A stretch of 8,545 nt of DNA from Endomicrobium sp. (GCA_031290055.1 JAITOH010000061.1:1-8545); one strand, 5' to 3'. Shown: positions 1-6,648, counted from the first letter of the stretch. Program-made: numbers and translations. The notes: generated from the sequence alone by a model not told the origin.

Positions 1-159
1 AGCTGTATCTATAAGTTTTTGTCTCCCCGTAAAAAACGGATGACAGTTTGAGCATATTTCTAGTTTTATTGAAGGTTTTGTTGACCGCGTTTTAAAAGTA
101 TAACCGCAGGCACACGAAACTATGCAATCCTCATATTTTGAATGTATTATTTCTTTCAT
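1..159 (-). CDS. rpmE: 50S ribosomal protein L31, zinc-binding type (partial, C-terminus off window)
   Basis: Too short and truncated to stand out as a long ORF, but reading the minus strand from an ATG at 159 gives 53 codons that run off the window edge. The translation matches ribosomal protein L31 of the large subunit: it has a CAC pair at residues 16-18 and a CSNCHPF segment at 36-42, giving the four cysteines (16, 18, 36, 39) of the zinc-containing (C+) form, followed by the family signature TGRQK at 44-48. The family is usually about 65-80 residues, so roughly 12-25 residues are missing off the edge. A strong Shine-Dalgarno stretch (AAAGGAGAGG, 168-177) sits 8 bases before the start. 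It lies downstream of rho, as in many bacteria, but appears to have its own promoter. L31 with cysteines can act as a zinc store in some bacteria; nothing here shows zinc regulation. Confidence 0.95.
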   Translation of the reverse strand, partial: MKEIIHSKYEDCIVSCACGYTFKTRSTKPSIKLEICSNCHPFFTGRQKLIDTA

Positions 160-194
160 TTTTACGACCTCTCCTTTACAACCTCTACTGCCTA

Positions 195-223
195 ATTGTG
201 CATTTTTAAAAATTACTAGTCAA
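195..223 (-). promoter_or_regulatory. probable sigma-70-type promoter of rpmE
   Basis: On the minus strand a TTGACT -35 box (218-223; 5 of 6 consensus) is followed after exactly 17 bases by CACAAT (195-200; 4 of 6). Transcription would begin near 188, leaving a leader of about 30 bases that contains the rpmE Shine-Dalgarno site. Position and spacing are good; the -10 match is moderate. Confidence 0.5.
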
Positions 224-314
224 ATCTTAGATTCTTTGTGCACACGACACAAACAAGTAACCAGATAAAAAATTAAAACTAATCCAACTTAGCCTATATC
301 AAAAAATTACTTCT

Positions 315-1604
315 TTATAATCCTTTCATACTAGAAAATTCCATTTGTTTCAAAAAGTCTTTATTAGATTTTGAACTATGTAATCTCTTGCACAATTCTT
401 CCATAACTTCTATAGAGTTCATTGAATTCATCCATTTTCTAAGAATCCACATTTTATTTTTCTCATCTTCATTTAAAAGAAGTTCTTCTTTTCTGGTGCC
501 AGAACGCAAAAGGTCTATAGCAGGAAATATCCTCCTGTCAGCAAGTTTCCTATCAAGATAAATTTCACAGTTTCCCGTACCCTTAAATTCTTCAAATATA
601 ACATCATCCATTCTACTACCTGTTTCGACAAGGGCTGTACCTATAATCGTAAGACTGCCACCCTCTTCAATATTCCTTGCCGCACCAAAAAACCTTTTAG
701 GTCTTTGTAAAGCATTTGAATCAAGTCCTCCAGAAAGCACTCTTCCACTTGAAGGTATTGCTGTATTATACGCCCTTGCAAGTCTTGTAATTGAATCTAA
801 AAGAATAACGACATCCTTTTTATTTTCCACCATTCTTTTAGCTTTTTCTATAACCATTTCTGCAACTTGTATGTGCCTATCTGATGGTTCATCAAAAGTT
901 GAAGATATAACTTCCCCATTAACTGAACGCTGCATATCAGTAACTTCTTCGGGCCTTTCATCTATCAATAGGACTATAAGTATAAGATCTGGATTATTTT
1001 CAGTAATTGCATTAGCTATTTTTTGTAAAATAATAGTCTTGCCGGTCCTTGGAGCTGCATTAATCAAAACTCTTTGGCCTTTACCTATTGGAGCAAGCAT
1101 GTCTATAATTCTAGTTGATACCTCCTCTTTTTTTGTTTCAAGAACTATTTTTTTGTTGGGATATAATGGAGTTAAATTATCAAAAAAAGCACGGTCCCTT
1201 ATACCTTCAAGATTCTCTTGACCATTAATTGATTTTACCTGTAAAAGTGCAAAGTATCGTTCTTGTTGTGCCTGAGGAGGACGCACAAACCCCGCAACTG
1301 TATCACCTTTCCTTAAAGCAAATTTCTTTATTTGAGAGGGAGATATATAGATATCATCTGGACCTGGTAGGTAATTGTAATCCGTAGAACGTAAAAAACC
1401 AAAACCATCAGGTAAAATCTCCAAAACGCCCTCATCATAAACTAACTTGTTTGCTTTGGTCTGAGCCTCAAAAATTTTTGCTATAAGTTCTTGCTTTCTC
1501 AAACCTGCAATGGAATCTAATTTAAGATTTTTTGCAATTTCTATAAGCTCCGTTACTGTACGCTTTGACAAAACTGACACGTCCATAGATTTTTTTACTT
1601 CCAT
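315..1604 (-). CDS. rho: Transcription termination factor Rho
   Basis: Rho is the hexameric RNA-dependent ATPase/helicase that ends transcription. The 429-residue product follows the family throughout. The N-terminal Rho_N helical domain covers about 10-48, and the cold-shock-like RNA-binding domain about 54-125 (DGFGFLR at 66-72, [12 protein letters not shown] at 81-92). The ATPase core has Walker A AAPRTGKT at 183-190 and Walker B VVILLD at 265-270. The Q-loop is at about 291-300, FKGTGN lies at 340-345, and SGTRKEELL at 368-376 includes the region of the arginine finger. The P-loop differs from the E. coli APPKAGKT form but keeps GKT. Start choice is ambiguous: GGGGGAG at 1607-1613 lies only 2 bases before the ATG at 1604, whereas an in-frame ATG at 1586 (423 aa) has GGAAG 11 bases upstream and aligns with the usual Rho N-terminus (MNLTEL in E. 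coli against MDVSVL here). No clear intrinsic terminator follows the gene. Confidence 0.97.
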   Translation of the reverse strand: MEVKKSMDVSVLSKRTVTELIEIAKNLKLDSIAGLRKQELIAKIFEAQTKANKLVYDEGVLEILPDGFGFLRSTDYNYLPGPDDIYISPSQIKKFALRKGDTVAGFVRPPQAQQERYFALLQVKSINGQENLEGIRDRAFFDNLTPLYPNKKIVLETKKEEVSTRIIDMLAPIGKGQRVLINAAPRTGKTIILQKIANAITENNPDLILIVLLIDERPEEVTDMQRSVNGEVISSTFDEPSDRHIQVAEMVIEKAKRMVENKKDVVILLDSITRLARAYNTAIPSSGRVLSGGLDSNALQRPKRFFGAARNIEEGGSLTIIGTALVETGSRMDDVIFEEFKGTGNCEIYLDRKLADRRIFPAIDLLRSGTRKEELLLNEDEKNKMWILRKWMNSMNSIEVMEELCKRLHSSKSNKDFLKQMEFSSMKGL

Positions 1605-1633
1605 TACTCCCCCAAATTTTCAATACAATAATG

Positions 1634-1659
1634 ACAGTTTATAAAACCATTTAAACTGT
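1634..1659. repeat. inverted repeat in the rho leader region
   Basis: Two perfect 8-base arms, ACAGTTTA (1634-1641) and TAAACTGT (1652-1659), are separated by 10 bases. The repeat lies 30-55 bases upstream of the rho start, in the 195-base gap between coaE and rho. It could be an operator or a weak RNA hairpin in a rho leader. Rho is known to control its own expression in E. coli, but a link to this repeat is only a guess. I found no convincing -35/-10 pair for rho in this gap. Confidence 0.4.
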
Positions 1660-1799
1660 ACATATTTGTGTATTTTTATACATCGCTTATTTGATGTGAT
1701 TTCCTCAGAACAATTATTGTTTTGATTTGAACGAAAAATTATTTTTATAGAAAAAACTTTCCCCGACACAGACAAACAATGTAACACAAAAGTTCTACA

Positions 1800-2393
1800 T
1801 TATTTTTGCTTACACGTCAATAATTTATATAAATCTTTCACATTTTTTTCTAAATCTTTCTTAGAATTCGTGTTATCTATCGAAAAATCAGCAAGTTCAA
1901 TTTTTTGCTCAATTGGCATTTGAGAACTAATTCTTTTTTTTATTTGATAATAGCTCAACTTATCTCGTAGTGCAATACGCGAAACTTGAACATCGTAAGA
2001 AGCGTGAACAACAACAACTTTATCACATATTTTATTCAATCCAACTTCAAAAAGAAGTGGAACGTCAATCAGTATATCAAACTTGTTTACGTTTTGTAAA
2101 ATTATTTCATTAATACGAAAAATTATATGAACATGTAAAATTTTTTCAACTTTAAGTTTTATTTCTTTATTTGAAAAAAACATATCGGCAAGTTTCTTTC
2201 TGTTTAAAGCTCCGTTAGAATATAAAATGTCAGTACCTAAATTCATTACCAACTCGCTCAGAAGAGGCATGCCTTTAGCAGTCAACTTGCGAGATATCGC
2301 ATCCGCATCTACAATATACATACCAAGGGCTTCAAAATACCTAGCAGCCTCACTTTTACCTGTTGCAACTCCACCTGTCAAACCTACTATCAT
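1800..2393 (-). CDS. coaE: Dephospho-CoA kinase
   Basis: This enzyme catalyses the last step of coenzyme A synthesis, the ATP-dependent phosphorylation of dephospho-CoA on the ribose 3'-hydroxyl, in the cytoplasm. The 197-residue product has the expected length. Visible motifs are the P-loop GGVATGKS at 7-14, the DADAI motif at 29-33 (substrate-binding acid region), DVPLLFE at 110-116, and the C-terminal lid and adenine-binding stretch around RISSQ at 154-158 through LADFSIDN at 167-174. The start ATG (2393-2391) overlaps the polA stop as ATGA, so translation is probably coupled to the polymerase. A coaE gene next to polA is a recurrent bacterial arrangement. The gene ends 195 bases before rho with no obvious terminator hairpin. 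Confidence 0.96.
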   Translation of the reverse strand: MIVGLTGGVATGKSEAARYFEALGMYIVDADAISRKLTAKGMPLLSELVMNLGTDILYSNGALNRKKLADMFFSNKEIKLKVEKILHVHIIFRINEIILQNVNKFDILIDVPLLFEVGLNKICDKVVVVHASYDVQVSRIALRDKLSYYQIKKRISSQMPIEQKIELADFSIDNTNSKKDLEKNVKDLYKLLTCKQK

Positions 2394-4201
2394 ATCTCAC
2401 CCATTTCACCCCAATTCTTACCAACTTTAACCCTAACATCTATAGGAACATCATTCAGATTTATAGAATTTTCCATTTTATTTTTTATCATTGAAATCAT
2501 AACCTCTACTTCATCGATTGGCACTTCAAAAAGAAGATCATCGTGTACTTGTAAAAGAATTAAAGATTTATAACTTCTGAGTTTAATTTCGGCATAAATA
2601 TTTATCATAGCAATTTTTATTATATCTGCTGAGCTTCCCTGAATTGGGGTGTTCAAGGTAATTCTTTCACCAGCATTTCTAATTCTGACATTTTTTGAAG
2701 TCAGCTCAGGTATATATCTTTTCCTTCCAGTAATCGTAGACACATATCCATCTTTTAGAGTCTTCTCAACAATTTGTTCCATCCATAATTTTACTCCACT
2801 GTACCTTTTAAAATATCCATTGATATATTCTTTTGCTTTTAGTAATGAAATATTTAATTGTTTTGCAAGACCAAAGGGAGAAATACCGTAAACTATACCA
2901 AAATTTATAGATTTCGCTGCATTCCTTAAGCCATCAGGGACAAGTTGGTCTTTCGATATTTCAAAAACCTCTCTTGCTGTTGCACTATGTATATCATCTC
3001 CTTCTCTAAAAGCCTTAATAAGTTTTTCGTCACCTGAAATATGTGCCAAAACTCTTAAGTCAATTTGTGAATAATCCGCACATATAAAGACTTTCTTGTC
3101 TTCAGGTATAAATACGCTTCTAAACTCTCTCCCATGAGCTGACTTCACTGGAATGTTTTGTAAATTAGGTTCTGTAGACGACAATCTTCCTGTATTTGTC
3201 ACTGCCTGGTTAAAAGCGGTATGAACTCTATTGCCATAACAAACACAGTAATTAGTTATGGGATCAATGTAAGTATTTTTTAACTTTTTGAGTTCTCTGT
3301 ATTTTAATATTTCAATAGGGAATTTATGATAAGACAATTCATTTAAGACTCTTTCATCAGTAGAATAACCTGTTTTATTTTTTTTAATTATCGGGAAATT
3401 AAATTTTTCAAACATTACAAATGAAAGTTGTTTTGGGGAATTAATATTAAACTTTCTATTTGCAATTTTATATACATTATCTTCTGTTTTTCTTAATTCA
3501 GTAATAATTTTTTTATCAAAATTATACAGAAATGGCAAATTAACTTTTATGCCTGAAAATTCCATTTCTGAAAGAACTTCAATCAAAGGCATTTCTATAT
3601 CAAAAAAAAGTGCCGCCATTTTATCTTCTTGTATTTTAGCATTAAATATTTTATATATAGCAAAAATAGCAGATACTATTGAACCTGCATATTTTGAGCT
3701 TTTGTTTATTGAACAATCTGCAAAAGTAGTTTTTTTTATCCCTTTTCTAAAATAACTGTCATCGTCACCTACTGTAAAACCTAAGCAATCTTTTGATATG
3801 TTGGCTATGGCATGAGATTTTGTGGGATTTAGACAATATGAAGCAAGCATTATATCAAAATACATATTACTCACTTCAACTCCAAATATTTTGTAGATAT
3901 TTCTTTCACGTTTTAGATCATACCCTATTTTTTTTATCTTGTGTGAAGAAAACAGTGGAGCAAAAATGTTTTTGAACTGTTCAAAAGTTATTTGGTGTAT
4001 AGTTAAATCGGTATGTCCGATTGGAAAATAAAAAGAACTACTTTCAACATAAAATGATATGCCTATAATCTGCTGGTTAAAAAAACCAGTGACATAGCTC
4101 ATTGTTTTAAAAGCGAAAACATTTGATTGTTCTATCAAACTTGCAACCTCAATTGCTTTTTCTAAGGTATTTACAATCTCAACATTTACGTTAAATGGCA
4201 T
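2390..4201 (-). CDS. polA: DNA polymerase I, polymerase (Klenow-like) portion separated from its 5'-3' exonuclease
   Basis: This is the C-terminal two thirds of family A DNA polymerase I, which fills gaps in repair and Okazaki processing. Residues 1-190 form a degenerate 3'-5' exonuclease domain. The DxE of motif Exo I is replaced by K32 and M34 (FAFKTMS), Exo II has E99, and Exo III has I175 where the catalytic Asp belongs, so proofreading is very unlikely. The polymerase domain is well kept: TGRLSS at 337-342, motif A DYSQIDLR at 376-383, the O-helix with R426, K430, F434 and Y438, and motif C VHDDLLFEV at 552-560. Both metal-binding Asp residues (D376, D554) are present, but the usual Glu of DYSQIELR and of VHDEL is Asp. 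The frame continues upstream into the exonuclease ORF, interrupted only by one TAA at 4262-4264. The ATG at 4201 is the first usable start, with a distant GGAG. It could be an independent subunit or part of a decaying gene. Confidence 0.93.
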   Translation of the reverse strand: MPFNVNVEIVNTLEKAIEVASLIEQSNVFAFKTMSYVTGFFNQQIIGISFYVESSSFYFPIGHTDLTIHQITFEQFKNIFAPLFSSHKIKKIGYDLKRERNIYKIFGVEVSNMYFDIMLASYCLNPTKSHAIANISKDCLGFTVGDDDSYFRKGIKKTTFADCSINKSSKYAGSIVSAIFAIYKIFNAKIQEDKMAALFFDIEMPLIEVLSEMEFSGIKVNLPFLYNFDKKIITELRKTEDNVYKIANRKFNINSPKQLSFVMFEKFNFPIIKKNKTGYSTDERVLNELSYHKFPIEILKYRELKKLKNTYIDPITNYCVCYGNRVHTAFNQAVTNTGRLSSTEPNLQNIPVKSAHGREFRSVFIPEDKKVFICADYSQIDLRVLAHISGDEKLIKAFREGDDIHSATAREVFEISKDQLVPDGLRNAAKSINFGIVYGISPFGLAKQLNISLLKAKEYINGYFKRYSGVKLWMEQIVEKTLKDGYVSTITGRKRYIPELTSKNVRIRNAGERITLNTPIQGSSADIIKIAMINIYAEIKLRSYKSLILLQVHDDLLFEVPIDEVEVMISMIKNKMENSINLNDVPIDVRVKVGKNWGEMGEI

Positions 4202-4264
4202 ATTTAAAAATGTAACTCCGAAATATCGTTTTGTCTTGGGTTTTAGTTCAACTGTAGTTAATTA
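4202..4264 (-). other. in-frame TAA and 20 open codons splitting polA at the domain border
   Basis: The two polA pieces are in the same reading frame. After the TAA at 4262-4264 the next 20 codons are open and join directly to the ATG of the polymerase ORF. They encode a basic linker-like peptide (starting LTTVELKPK). Exonuclease (288), stop position (1), linker (20) and polymerase (603) add up to about 912 codons, close to ordinary full-length PolA (928 in E. coli). A single base change in the TAA would restore one protein. There is no frameshift and no inserted sequence. Confidence 0.9.
4216..4219 (-). promoter_or_regulatory. possible ribosome binding site for the separate polymerase ORF
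   Basis: GGAG on the minus strand lies 14 bases before the ATG at 4201. This is longer than the usual 5-10 bases, so it is a weak site. It matters because separate translation of the polymerase half would need this site, or reinitiation after the upstream TAA 60 bases away. Confidence 0.3.
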
Positions 4265-5128
4265 AAATTTATTTTCTTTGAGAAAATGTTTTTTTAAAAA
4301 ACTTTTAAATTCATATTTTTCAAAAAAAGGAATAATACTGTTTACATTTAAATCTCTAGTTTTAAATTGTTCAAGTCTACAATCTAATGGAACTTGCTTG
4401 TTCAATTCCATCAATTTTTTACTCAAAATTGCTTTATTCTTGCCATCTTTAATTAGCTTATTTAAATTCCCCTTTATAAAATTTACACTTTGTAAAATAT
4501 TTTCAAGACTGCCAAATTTTCTTATAAGCTTTACAGCTCTTATTCTACCAATACCATTTATGCCAGGTATATTATCCGCGACATCTCCCATAAGAGCAAA
4601 TAAATCTGTAAGCTGTTTGGGTTTAACACCATATTTTTCTTCTACTCTACTTGTATCATACATAATATTTTTAGAATCGTTCCAAACAAAAACACTTTCA
4701 TCTTCAATCAATTGCAAAATATCTTTATCGGCAGTTACAATAAAAATTTGCATATCGCTTTTCTTCTTATTATTATGAATTACTGTTGCGATTAAATCAT
4801 CGGCCTCATAACCTTTTACTTCCAGTTGCGCAATATTTAAGGCCATAACTGCTTCCTTCGCAATAGACATTTGGCTTATAAGACCATCGTCAAGGGGTTT
4901 TCTATTTTTTTTATAATCTTCAAACATTTTGTGCCTAAAATTTTTTGATGGATAGTCAAAGCAAACTACAATAAAATCTGGATAAAAATTATCTTTTATT
5001 TTAAATAAAAATCTCACAAACCCGTAAACCGCATTGACCTGCTCATTATTCGAAGTAAAAAGTGAAGGCAAAGCATGGTATGCCCTGTGTATATAGGCAT
5101 TACCATCTATAATAAGCAATTTTTTCAT
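4262..5128 (-). CDS. polA: DNA polymerase I 5'-3' exonuclease (flap endonuclease) domain as a separate ORF
   Basis: The 288-residue product is the FEN-type nuclease that forms the N-terminus of PolA and removes RNA primers and flaps. All metal-binding acids expected for the family are visible: D8 in IIDGNAYIHRAYHA, D58 in CFDYPSKNFRH, E108/D110/D111 in GYEADDLIAT, D134 and D136 in TADKDILQL, and D182/D185 in MGDVADNIPG. The helix-hairpin-helix segment follows (GINGIGRIRAVKLIRKFG, 189-206), with RIRA in place of the more usual PKTA. The ORF ends in TAA where the exonuclease domain normally ends, so the domain itself looks complete and probably active. The start ATG overlaps the trxB stop (ATGA, 5125-5128) and has no strong Shine-Dalgarno, pointing to translational coupling. 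Stand-alone 5'-3' exonucleases exist in other bacteria, but the frame relation to the next ORF shows this one is the front of a split polA. Confidence 0.94.
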   Translation of the reverse strand: MKKLLIIDGNAYIHRAYHALPSLFTSNNEQVNAVYGFVRFLFKIKDNFYPDFIVVCFDYPSKNFRHKMFEDYKKNRKPLDDGLISQMSIAKEAVMALNIAQLEVKGYEADDLIATVIHNNKKKSDMQIFIVTADKDILQLIEDESVFVWNDSKNIMYDTSRVEEKYGVKPKQLTDLFALMGDVADNIPGINGIGRIRAVKLIRKFGSLENILQSVNFIKGNLNKLIKDGKNKAILSKKLMELNKQVPLDCRLEQFKTRDLNVNSIIPFFEKYEFKSFLKKHFLKENKF

Positions 5129-6036
5129 ATATTTTCTAAATAGTGTTGTATACTTGAAGATGCCTGTGCCCCATCAGACACAGCTGTTATAACTTGCCTC
5201 AACTGTTTTTTCCTTATGTCACCACAAGCAAAAACACCACTGACCGAAGTATTCATATTTTCATCTGTTATAACGTATCCAGATTTATCTAATATTATGT
5301 CTGAAAAAAATGAACTATTTGGAAGTAACCCTATAAAAATAAATACACCACTCACCTTTAACTGATAATTTTGATTTGTCTTTAAATTTGTTACCGTTAC
5401 ACTTTCAACAGATTTTTCCCCGGAAATTTCTTTAAGAATAGTATCATATAGCACTGAAATATTCCTACAAGATGCTAATCGCTCTTGTAAAATTCCTGTA
5501 GCTATTAGTTTACTCCTTCTATTGACAATATTTATATTTTTTGCAAACTTTGATAAATAAATGGCCTCTTGGAGAGCAGAATTTCCTCCACCTACAACCA
5601 ATATATCTTTGTCTTCGTAAAATGGAGCGTCACATGCAGCACAATAAGATACACCCCCACCTCTAAATTTCAACTCTCCTGGAATATTCATTTCTTTTAA
5701 GTGCGTACCTGAAGCAATGACGACAGTCTTCGCTTCATAAGTAGCGTTTTCTGTAATTATTTTTTTTATAAAGCTCCATTTCATGTCTAAAACTTCATCA
5801 TAAACTACTTCGCCACCAAAATTTTTTACTTGTTTTTCAAGTTTTACAGTAAAATCAAAACCACTGACGCCTTCATTAAAACCTGGATAGTTTTCGAGAC
5901 GATTGATCATTAATAAATGTCCTCCACAACATTTTTTTTCTATAAGTAGCGTTTTTAACCTTGACCTTAAACTACAAATTGCCGATGACAATCCAGAAGG
6001 TCCACCGCCTACTACAACAACGTCATAAACCATCAT
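5125..6036 (-). CDS. trxB: Thioredoxin reductase, low-molecular-weight type
   Basis: This flavoenzyme reduces oxidised thioredoxin, normally with NADPH, in the cytoplasm. Its 303 residues are typical. Visible parts in order are the FAD-binding GGGPSG at 10-15, the redox-active CAACD at 132-136 (the common form is CATCD), the NAD(P)H-binding GGGNSA at 149-154, and the C-terminal FAD motif GVFACGD at 267-273. The NADPH 2'-phosphate motif HRRxxxR reads NRRSKLI (172-178). The two adjacent arginines are kept, but the His is Asn and the third Arg is Ile, so cofactor preference may be altered. The start is the first of two adjacent ATGs. A run of nine G ends 11 bases upstream and may act as an imperfect Shine-Dalgarno. 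The gene follows trxA by 138 bases and overlaps the polA exonuclease ORF. It may be co-transcribed with trxA; I could not find a convincing promoter of its own. Confidence 0.94.
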   Translation of the reverse strand: MMVYDVVVVGGGPSGLSSAICSLRSRLKTLLIEKKCCGGHLLMINRLENYPGFNEGVSGFDFTVKLEKQVKNFGGEVVYDEVLDMKWSFIKKIITENATYEAKTVVIASGTHLKEMNIPGELKFRGGGVSYCAACDAPFYEDKDILVVGGGNSALQEAIYLSKFAKNINIVNRRSKLIATGILQERLASCRNISVLYDTILKEISGEKSVESVTVTNLKTNQNYQLKVSGVFIFIGLLPNSSFFSDIILDKSGYVITDENMNTSVSGVFACGDIRKKQLRQVITAVSDGAQASSSIQHYLENI

Positions 6037-6047
6037 AAGTTACAGTA

Positions 6048-6056
6048 CCCCCCCCC
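6048..6056 (-). repeat. nine-G homopolymer tract in the trxB ribosome-binding region
   Basis: The minus strand reads TTAG(9)TACTG, with the run ending 11 bases before the trxB ATG. In such an AT-rich sequence a nine-G run is rare. It occupies the Shine-Dalgarno position and can pair with the CCUCC of 16S rRNA through one G-U wobble. Homopolymers of this length are prone to slippage during replication. Confidence 0.8.
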
Positions 6057-6174
6057 TAACACTGCTAATAGCAATAACCAAGTGATCTCATAAACACAAA
6101 AAATTCGTATATGCTTGGAATTTAGCGTAAACTTTTTTACAATGAAAATGTGAAAAGATACATCCCCAACCATT

Positions 6175-6495
6175 TTAAACAATAATAGTGTCTATTATTT
6201 TTTTTACCTCATTTTTAGATTTAAACCCAACTGCTTTTTGGAGCGTTTTGCCACCTTTAAATAAAATTAAACATGGAATTGACGAAATTTGAAATCTTGC
6301 TGATAAAGACAAATTTTCGTCCGTATTTACTTTACCTATTTTTATCTTATCTTCATACTCAAGAGAAAGTTCTTCAACAACTCGAGAAAACATTTTGCAT
6401 GGGCCACACCACGGAGCCCAAAAATCTACCAACACCAGCTTATCTGAAAAGGATACTTCTTGTTGAAAATTATTTTCATTAATTTCAACTACCAT
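6175..6495 (-). CDS. trxA: Thioredoxin
   Basis: Thioredoxin is the small cytoplasmic dithiol protein that reduces disulfides in ribonucleotide reductase, peroxidases and other partners; TrxB next door recharges it. Starting at the ATG at 6495 the product is 106 residues, the normal size. The active site WCGPC lies at 29-33 and the cis-proline loop at 71-76 (SSIPCL). The residue after the cis-proline (74) is Cys instead of the common Thr, giving a third cysteine. FKGG follows at 79-82. The frame is open further upstream to a TTG at 6513, but the ATG at 6495 is the real start: a perfect GGAGG (6501-6505) lies 5 bases before it and the protein then begins just as typical thioredoxins do. A good promoter lies just upstream. 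The gene ends with TAA 138 bases before trxB. Confidence 0.96.
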   Translation of the reverse strand: MVVEINENNFQQEVSFSDKLVLVDFWAPWCGPCKMFSRVVEELSLEYEDKIKIGKVNTDENLSLSARFQISSIPCLILFKGGKTLQKAVGFKSKNEVKKIIDTIIV

Positions 6496-6500
6496 AACAC

Positions 6501-6505
6501 CCTCC
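6501..6505 (-). promoter_or_regulatory. Shine-Dalgarno site that fixes the trxA start
   Basis: GGAGG on the minus strand lies 5 bases upstream of the ATG at 6495 and inside the longer frame that would begin with TTG at 6513. It therefore decides in favour of the 106-residue thioredoxin. Confidence 0.85.
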
Positions 6506-6522
6506 AATAACAACGTCTAAAA

Positions 6523-6551
6523 ATTATTATAAAACAGTGATACGTCGTCAA
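6523..6551 (-). promoter_or_regulatory. sigma-70-type promoter of trxA
   Basis: On the minus strand TTGACG (6546-6551; 5 of 6) is separated by 17 bases from AATAAT (6523-6528; 5 of 6). A perfect TATAAT overlaps at 6526-6531 but would leave only a 14-base spacer. Predicted transcription starts near 6516, giving a leader of about 20 bases with the GGAGG site. This is one of the best promoters in the window. Confidence 0.65.
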
Positions 6552-6562
6552 GTTATATAACT
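6551..6562. repeat. 12-base perfect palindrome touching the trxA -35 box
   Basis: AGTTATATAACT is its own reverse complement and shares base 6551 with the -35 box of the trxA promoter. Its position would suit a repressor or activator site, but a 12-base AT palindrome can also arise by chance in this composition. Confidence 0.35.
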
Positions 6563-6608
6563 ACAACCAAAAAATAACCTCAAACCGCACAAACACAGCG
6601 TACAATAG

Positions 6609-6627
6609 TGTGTAAATTTGTTACACA
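6609..6627. repeat. inverted repeat between fmt and trxA
   Basis: Seven-base perfect arms TGTGTAA (6609-6615) and TTACACA (6621-6627) enclose a 5-base loop. They lie 37-55 bases downstream of the fmt stop. The stem is AT-rich and no T run follows on the minus strand, so it is not a standard intrinsic terminator. It may be a weak transcript-end hairpin or a protein site. Confidence 0.4.
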
Positions 6628-6648
6628 TCCATCCCACCACACAAAATC

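Noticed and set aside
235..253. Inverted repeat TTTGTG/CACAAA between rho and rpmE as a rho terminator
   Set aside because: Only six mostly A-T pairs, and no T run follows on the minus strand; too weak to call a terminator.
871..1221. Plus-strand open frame inside rho, and similar frames inside coaE, polA, trxA, fmt and the glycosylase gene
   Set aside because: They lie opposite strongly conserved genes, show no known motifs and have no ribosome sites; they are shadows of the real genes.
1669..1682. TGTAT-TTTT-ATACA hairpin containing a TATAAA-like -10 upstream of rho
   Set aside because: A five-pair AT stem is unstable, and no matching -35 lies at 16-18 bases; not enough for a promoter or terminator call.
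1709..1721. AACAAT-T-ATTGTT palindrome upstream of rho
   Set aside because: Purely short and AT-rich, with no aligned promoter element; expected by chance in this composition.
4202..4264. Frameshift or insertion as the cause of the polA split
   Set aside because: Both halves are in the same frame and the linker is open, so only a nonsense codon separates them. No repeat or inserted sequence is visible.
6198..6205. Eight-base A/T homopolymers inside trxA, polA and the glycosylase gene as phase-variation sites
   Set aside because: A and T runs of this length are common in AT-rich genomes and the frames are intact; only the G9 tract stands out from the composition.
6496..6513. Longer thioredoxin starting at TTG 6513 (112 residues)
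   Set aside because: The perfect GGAGG at 6501-6505 lies inside this extension and points to the ATG at 6495. The added residues have no counterpart in thioredoxins and overlap the leader.
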